Shown: in pieces, positions 13,817 to 17,325 of the stretch
How positions within the stretch are numbered: the first letter of the stretch is position 1
How the letters are laid out: every line of letters begins with the position of its first letter
Origin: CAWACC01 sp964390695
GTDB taxonomy: Bacteria; Chlamydiota; Chlamydiia; Chlamydiales; Parachlamydiaceae
DNA: 17,325 bases
Assembly: GCA_964390695.1 (NCBI GenBank)
Contig: CAYMKI010000054.1
Span: 1-17,325, forward strand
Reading direction: 5' to 3'
Position numbers and translations under genes: made by a program
The notes under the pieces: model-generated
What the model was told of the DNA's origin: nothing
Database searches by the model: none
Seen by the model: the letters and a program-made list of their open reading frames with translations, nothing else

Positions 13817-14791
13817 ATGGATCATGAATCTTGGTGTTTAGGTATCGACATCGGTGCAACCAAAGTATTAATTGCCAAAGTCCTCTTGAATGGACAGGTC
13901 AGCCAGCAGTTTATAGTGGAAACCTACCGCACCGATACTTTTGAAGCAGGTTTTGAGCAAATTTCCTCGCACATCGACGGTTGTTTAGAGACGTCGAAAT
14001 GCCCTCCTGAAGCCATTGGATTAGGTATAGCAGGGCAACTAGCCCACGACAACTCTTTCCTCACAATTGCCCCGAACCTCAACTGGAGCAATATCCCCCT
14101 ACAGCAAATCGCTAGCGAGCGTTTCCGCATGCCGGTTCATGTAATCAATGATGTCAGGGCGGCCACTTGGTGTGAATGGAAGTTGGGAGCTGGCAGGGAT
14201 GTGAGCGATCTGGTGTGCATCATGATCGGCACAGGAATAGGTGGGGGGGTGATCTCACAGGGAACTCTCTTGACTGGTTTTGCCGGCGCTGCCGGCGAGT
14301 TAGGGCATTTTCCCATAGACCTTCATGGACCGATGTGCAGCTGCGGTCACAGAGGGTGTTTTGAAGCTGTAGCCAGCGGATGGGCTGTGGCATCCAAGGC
14401 CAAGGCAGCCCTTAGGGAAGATGCGGCCCGTGGCTTGCACCTCATGTCCTTGGTCGGGGGCAATATAGACAAGGTCACAGCCAAGGAGGTTTTAACTGCC
14501 GCTCATCAAGGCGACGAATTATCGCAAACTATCATGCAGTTTGCAGAGCAGGCGATCATATCGGCGTGCATAGGATATGCCAATGTATTCAATCCCGCTG
14601 TAATTTTAATTGGTGGGGGATTAGGATGGGCCATGCCGAATCTGTGCGAGCATATTCAAGGGGGAATATGCAGGTATAGCATGGGAGCTAATCGAGATGG
14701 TGTTAAGGTGCAGGCGACAGCTTTCAAGGACAGTATTGTGGCCGTAGGGGCTGCGTGTTATGCACGTGACAGACAGAAAGTTGGGTTTTAA
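13817..14791 (+). CDS. glk: ROK-family glucokinase
   Basis: This 324-aa ROK-family sugar kinase most likely phosphorylates glucose to glucose-6-phosphate in the cytoplasm. An N-terminal phosphate-binding LGIDIGATK (D11) is followed by the VIND motif with catalytic D112, then GTGIGGGV (ATP/phosphate site). GELGHFPID includes zinc ligand H164, and C174-x-C176...C181 with the CGHRGC signature gives the remaining zinc ligands. GGGLG near the C-terminus closes the ATP site. Family members also use N-acetylmannosamine or fructose, so the substrate is an inference; the EAVASG sequence after the zinc site is typical of glucokinases. The ATG at 13817 has a strong AGAGGAAGGT ribosome site directly upstream. 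The gene is monocistronic and its TAA overlaps the stop of the convergent uspA gene by 4 nt. Confidence 0.87.
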   Translation: MDHESWCLGIDIGATKVLIAKVLLNGQVSQQFIVETYRTDTFEAGFEQISSHIDGCLETSKCPPEAIGLGIAGQLAHDNSFLTIAPNLNWSNIPLQQIASERFRMPVHVINDVRAATWCEWKLGAGRDVSDLVCIMIGTGIGGGVISQGTLLTGFAGAAGELGHFPIDLHGPMCSCGHRGCFEAVASGWAVASKAKAALREDAARGLHLMSLVGGNIDKVTAKEVLTAAHQGDELSQTIMQFAEQAIISACIGYANVFNPAVILIGGGLGWAMPNLCEHIQGGICRYSMGANRDGVKVQATAFKDSIVAVGAACYARDRQKVGF

Positions 14792-15210
14792 ATGGCACTG
14801 ACGATGAGCATGGGGATGTTGGTTTTGTGACGTACTTCTTCAATAGTGCTACCCAAAATGACATCCGCAAAAAATCGGTGACCATGCGAAGTCATCGCTA
14901 TCAAGTCGCAGTTTGCCTGCTTTGCCAAATGTAATATTTCGGCAGAAGGCTCACCTTTAGCCAAAAAAATGTCCACTTGCAAACCTTTTTGTGTCAATTC
15001 TGCGGCTATCTTTTGCAGATATGTTTTATCGATGAGTATTTCTTCGGAGTCTTTCAGTTGGAATTCATTGTAGTAGCGGGCTGCCCAGCCCTCTGCAACA
15101 TGCACCAGTAATAATTGCGAGTGGTGTATGCGTGCTAAATCGATGATATGGGGCAGCAATATGTTGTCCGCAGGCGTATTATCTAAAGCTACCAAGATCT
15201 TGTTGTACAT
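14788..15210 (-). CDS. uspA: Universal stress protein, UspA family
   Basis: A single-domain universal stress protein of 140 aa from the ATG at 15210, where the usual family start MYNKILVALD is found. An in-frame ATG at 15231 would add 7 residues (MFRKNKP). D10 in ALDNT and the C-terminal SHG-9x-GST signature (residues about 111-124) are the ATP-binding elements of the MJ0577-type branch, although the first Gly of the G-2x-G motif is Thr here. These proteins bind ATP or AMP and modulate stress tolerance or transporter activity in the cytoplasm. It lies 34 nt downstream of mntH on the same strand, so co-transcription is likely. In other bacteria an UspA domain is sometimes fused to the C-terminus of Nramp transporters (from memory), making a regulatory partnership plausible. 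Confidence 0.88.
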   Translation of the reverse strand: MYNKILVALDNTPADNILLPHIIDLARIHHSQLLLVHVAEGWAARYYNEFQLKDSEEILIDKTYLQKIAAELTQKGLQVDIFLAKGEPSAEILHLAKQANCDLIAMTSHGHRFFADVILGSTIEEVRHKTNIPMLIVSAI

Positions 15211-15244
15211 AGGTTTGTTTTTCCTGAACATCCGTTATACTGAA

Positions 15245-16576
15245 TTATAAAAACGAAAGGATAAAGTCAAATATATATTTTAGGTTTAGGGCAATGATAA
15301 TGAATGCGCAAGTGTAAGCTAGATAATTCGTCCAGGGTGCATTTACGAAATTGCCCATTTTTTTCCGATCGGAAGTAAACCAAATCAAGGGGACTATTGC
15401 AAAACTGAGTTGTAGGCTCAAAACGACCTGGCTGAAAAGCAGCAGTTGGCTGATACCTTCTTCGCCCCAGAAGACGACACAAATAATAGCTGGAATCAAC
15501 GCCAAGCTGCGCGTAATCAAACGCCTGACCCATGGTTTGAGCTTTATATCTAAAAAACCTTCCATGACTATTTGTCCGGCTAAAGTTCCTGTCAAAGTCG
15601 AGTTTTGGCCCGATGCCAGCAGGGCCAAAGCGAACAAGGTACTAGCTATGGGAACATTGAGAAGCGGACTAAGCAATTGATAGGCATCTTCAATTTCAGC
15701 AATATGCGTATGGCCGCTCTTATGGAAGACGGCCGCAGCTAATATCAAGATAGCGGCATTGACGAAGAAAGCTATTGAAAGAGCTACCGTAGAGTCTATG
15801 CACACAAATTTAAGGGCGGTGCGTTTGCTGTTTTCATCGTCGGCATATTTACGCGTTTGCACGATGGAGGAATGCAGATACAGGTTGTGCGGCATTACCG
15901 TTGCGCCTAAGATTCCTATGCTGATGTAGAGCATTTCGTGGTTTTTAAGAATGTCTATCGAGGGAATCAATCCAGCGGCAATCTCACCCAGATCCGGTTG
16001 AGAATACCAGATTTCCAGCCAGAAACATCCAGTAATTACTGCCATAAAAGCGACGACGATGCCTTCAATAGCGCGAAACGACAGCTTTTGAAAATACATC
16101 AAGATCAACACATCAATGGCGGTGACGCATACTCCCCATAGAAGCGGCAGATTGAATAACAGTTTTAGAGCTATGGCAGAACCTATGATTTCAGCCAGAT
16201 CGCAGGCACAGATAGCAATTTCGCAGAGGACCCACAAGAAGAAGTTTACGCCGGGTGAAAAATGATCTCTGCAGGCTTGCGCCAAATCTCGTCCGGTGGC
16301 AATACCGAGCTTTGCGGAAAGAGCTTGTAATAAAACAGCCATCAAATTCGATATCAAAATAATGCATAAGAGCGAATATCCAAATCCGGAACCTCCAGCC
16401 AGATCCGTAGCCCAATTTCCCGGGTCCATATAGCCCACAGCCACAAGATAACCTGGGCCGGCAAAGGCCAGCATCTTGCGCCACCATGGCCAATGGGAAG
16501 GGACGGGAATAGATTGGAAACTTTCTTCTAAACTAGGCGATTTCCGGGCTTGGCGCCATCCTGTTTCATTATTCAC
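15245..16576 (-). CDS. mntH: Nramp-family Mn2+/Fe2+ transporter MntH
   Basis: This 443-aa inner-membrane proton-coupled divalent metal importer of the Nramp family has about 11 hydrophobic spans. The metal-site motif DPGN (D51, N54) lies in span 1 and MPHN (M228-N231) in span 6, followed by the family signature LYLHSSIVQTR. The Met of span 6 favours Mn2+ or Fe2+ over Ca2+ or Mg2+ (family knowledge). The start is GTG at 16576, supported by an AAGGAG ribosome site 7 nt upstream. It is the first gene of a two-gene unit with uspA. A palindrome (16592-16622) covers the predicted core promoter, so metal-responsive repression is likely. For an intracellular bacterium this would counter host metal limitation by the host's own NRAMP1, an inference. 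Confidence 0.95.
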   Translation of the reverse strand: MNNETGWRQARKSPSLEESFQSIPVPSHWPWWRKMLAFAGPGYLVAVGYMDPGNWATDLAGGSGFGYSLLCIILISNLMAVLLQALSAKLGIATGRDLAQACRDHFSPGVNFFLWVLCEIAICACDLAEIIGSAIALKLLFNLPLLWGVCVTAIDVLILMYFQKLSFRAIEGIVVAFMAVITGCFWLEIWYSQPDLGEIAAGLIPSIDILKNHEMLYISIGILGATVMPHNLYLHSSIVQTRKYADDENSKRTALKFVCIDSTVALSIAFFVNAAILILAAAVFHKSGHTHIAEIEDAYQLLSPLLNVPIASTLFALALLASGQNSTLTGTLAGQIVMEGFLDIKLKPWVRRLITRSLALIPAIICVVFWGEEGISQLLLFSQVVLSLQLSFAIVPLIWFTSDRKKMGNFVNAPWTNYLAYTCAFIIIALNLKYIFDFILSFL

Positions 16577-16591
16577 TCGGCAGACTCCTTA

Positions 16592-16622
16592 GATATTATA
16601 TGAAATAATCATTTATAATATC
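16592..16622. promoter_or_regulatory. Palindromic operator over the mntH promoter
   Basis: GATATTAT (16592-16599) and ATAATATC (16615-16622) are perfect 8-bp inverted arms, and inside them ATGA (16600-16603) pairs with TCAT (16609-16612) around AATAA. On the - strand the left arm contains TATAAT (16600-16595), a good -10 box for mntH about 20 nt before its GTG, so a repressor bound here would block the promoter. Arm layout and AT content resemble sites of Fur- or DtxR/MntR-type metalloregulators, but it is not an exact match to either consensus as I recall them. Confidence 0.42.
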
Positions 16623-16698
16623 ATAGATAGTTGTCTCCTAGCAAGGTGTAATATAAAGCGATGTGCGACTTTTCTGTGCGAGGTCACAAAGAAATAAA

Positions 16699-16728
16699 TT
16701 GAAATGTTTTTTAGAGTTCCCGTACAAT
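16699..16728 (+). promoter_or_regulatory. Sigma-70/66-like promoter of the CPAF-like gene
   Basis: TTGAAA (16699-16704), an 18-nt spacer and TACAAT (16723-16728) each match the consensus hexamers at five of six positions. The predicted start, near 16735, gives a leader of about 32 nt with GAGG 5 nt before the GTG. A second, weaker pair (TTGTCT 16631, 15 nt, TATAAA 16652) lies further upstream. Confidence 0.5.
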
Positions 16729-16766
16729 CGAACTAATTATTACAAAATTTTACACTTGAGGTGACT

Positions 16767-17325
16767 GTGAATTATTTGAAGCCTAGACTCTCAAGCCTAC
16801 TATTAGCACTATCCATGTCTGCTTCTGTATATGCATCCGAGTCCGGTATCCGCACCCGTATGATGGGAGATCTTGATGTGATCAAAAATACCTTTGAGGT
16901 GTATTATGCCCCCAAGGAGTGGAAGCAAAACTTCTTTGGATGGAATTTAGAGTCAGAAATACAAAAAGCCAAAGAGAAGGTTCAATCTGCCGATTCCTTA
17001 ACCGTCAAACAATTTCAGGGCGTTGTCAGGGATTTTTTTAATTCTACTAAAGACTACCATGTAGGGGTATATTTTCATTCAACCGAATCGGGTGCCTTGC
17101 CTTTTACCCTGAAATCTTACGGGGGTAAATACTATGTCTCGTACATTGATTCTTCCAAGCTGGATACCCTGATATTTCCCATGGCGGTAGGGGATGAAGT
17201 GTTGGAATTCGATAATCGGCCCATTGCAGAGGTCATTCAAGAGCTCAAAGTCGGTTTAACACGCAACTCTAATGCCGCAACAGATGAACAGATGGCTGCG
17301 TTTTATCTTACGCATAGGTCCGGAA
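16767..17325 (+). CDS. CPAF-like secreted tail-specific protease (3'-truncated)
   Basis: The first 186 codons of a chlamydial protease-like activity factor (CPAF, S41 family), running off the window. The start is GTG 16767 with GAGG 5 nt upstream. A signal peptide (about residues 1-23, LSSLLLALSMSASVYA) precedes YYAPKEWK..FFGWNL, the KDYHVGVYF segment with H98 (corresponding to the catalytic His of C. trachomatis CPAF in its NDFHAGV segment), ESGALPFTL, KYYVSYID and VGDEVLEFDNRPI. These match my recall of CPAF (CT858) in order and spacing. CPAF is exported by Sec and type II secretion and cleaves host and bacterial proteins after autoprocessing. The catalytic Ser and most of the protease core lie outside the window, so activity cannot be judged. 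The gene diverges from mntH and has its own promoter. Confidence 0.88.
   Translation, partial: MNYLKPRLSSLLLALSMSASVYASESGIRTRMMGDLDVIKNTFEVYYAPKEWKQNFFGWNLESEIQKAKEKVQSADSLTVKQFQGVVRDFFNSTKDYHVGVYFHSTESGALPFTLKSYGGKYYVSYIDSSKLDTLIFPMAVGDEVLEFDNRPIAEVIQELKVGLTRNSNAATDEQMAAFYLTHRSG

Overview
The window looks like a chromosomal segment of a member of the Chlamydiae, most likely an 'environmental' lineage (Waddlia-, Criblamydia- or Parachlamydia-like) rather than Chlamydia itself. Two genes carry this assignment. One is a PknD-type serine/threonine kinase that has the chlamydial DWG variant of the DFG motif and matches the chlamydial PknD layout along its length. The other is the start of a CPAF-like secreted protease at the right edge. 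A DUF1207-type outer membrane protein, several lineage-specific unknowns and Inc-like hydrophobic proteins fit the same picture. The family calls come from recalled motifs and sequences, not from a search.

Left part (1-3844, + strand): the end of an unknown gene, a 139-aa unknown gene and pknD are packed end to end, with a 3-nt gap and an 8-nt overlap, so they look co-transcribed and translationally coupled. PknD carries an extra N-terminal CxxC...CxxC zinc-ribbon-like module.

Middle part (3841-9521): a stretch of genes with no housekeeping relatives. It holds two tandem paralogues of about 350 aa with a long C-terminal hydrophobic segment, a 440-bp AT-rich gap with palindromes, and a 193-aa protein ending in a CaaX-type box (CTLL) preceded by two more cysteines. 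It continues with a 651-aa protein that has a possible permuted papain-like His/Cys pair and a near-perfect sigma-54 promoter, and a 92-aa protein with a bilobed hydrophobic domain like inclusion membrane (Inc) proteins. I read this as a possible block of host-interaction genes, which is an inference.

Right-middle part (9646-12885, + strand): menA (menaquinone prenyltransferase), a DUF1207 outer membrane protein with a cysteine-rich acidic N-terminus, a single-span membrane protein and a small secreted protein, probably one envelope/respiratory operon. It converges on a 153-aa unknown gene (13126-13587, - strand).

Right part (13817-17325): a ROK-family glucokinase converges on a mntH-uspA pair (manganese transport plus universal stress protein). 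mntH is preceded by a palindrome over its core promoter, which is a candidate metal-responsive operator. Divergent from mntH, a sigma-70-like promoter drives the CPAF-like protease gene, cut by the window edge. No rRNA, tRNA, CRISPR array, transposase or prophage gene was seen.
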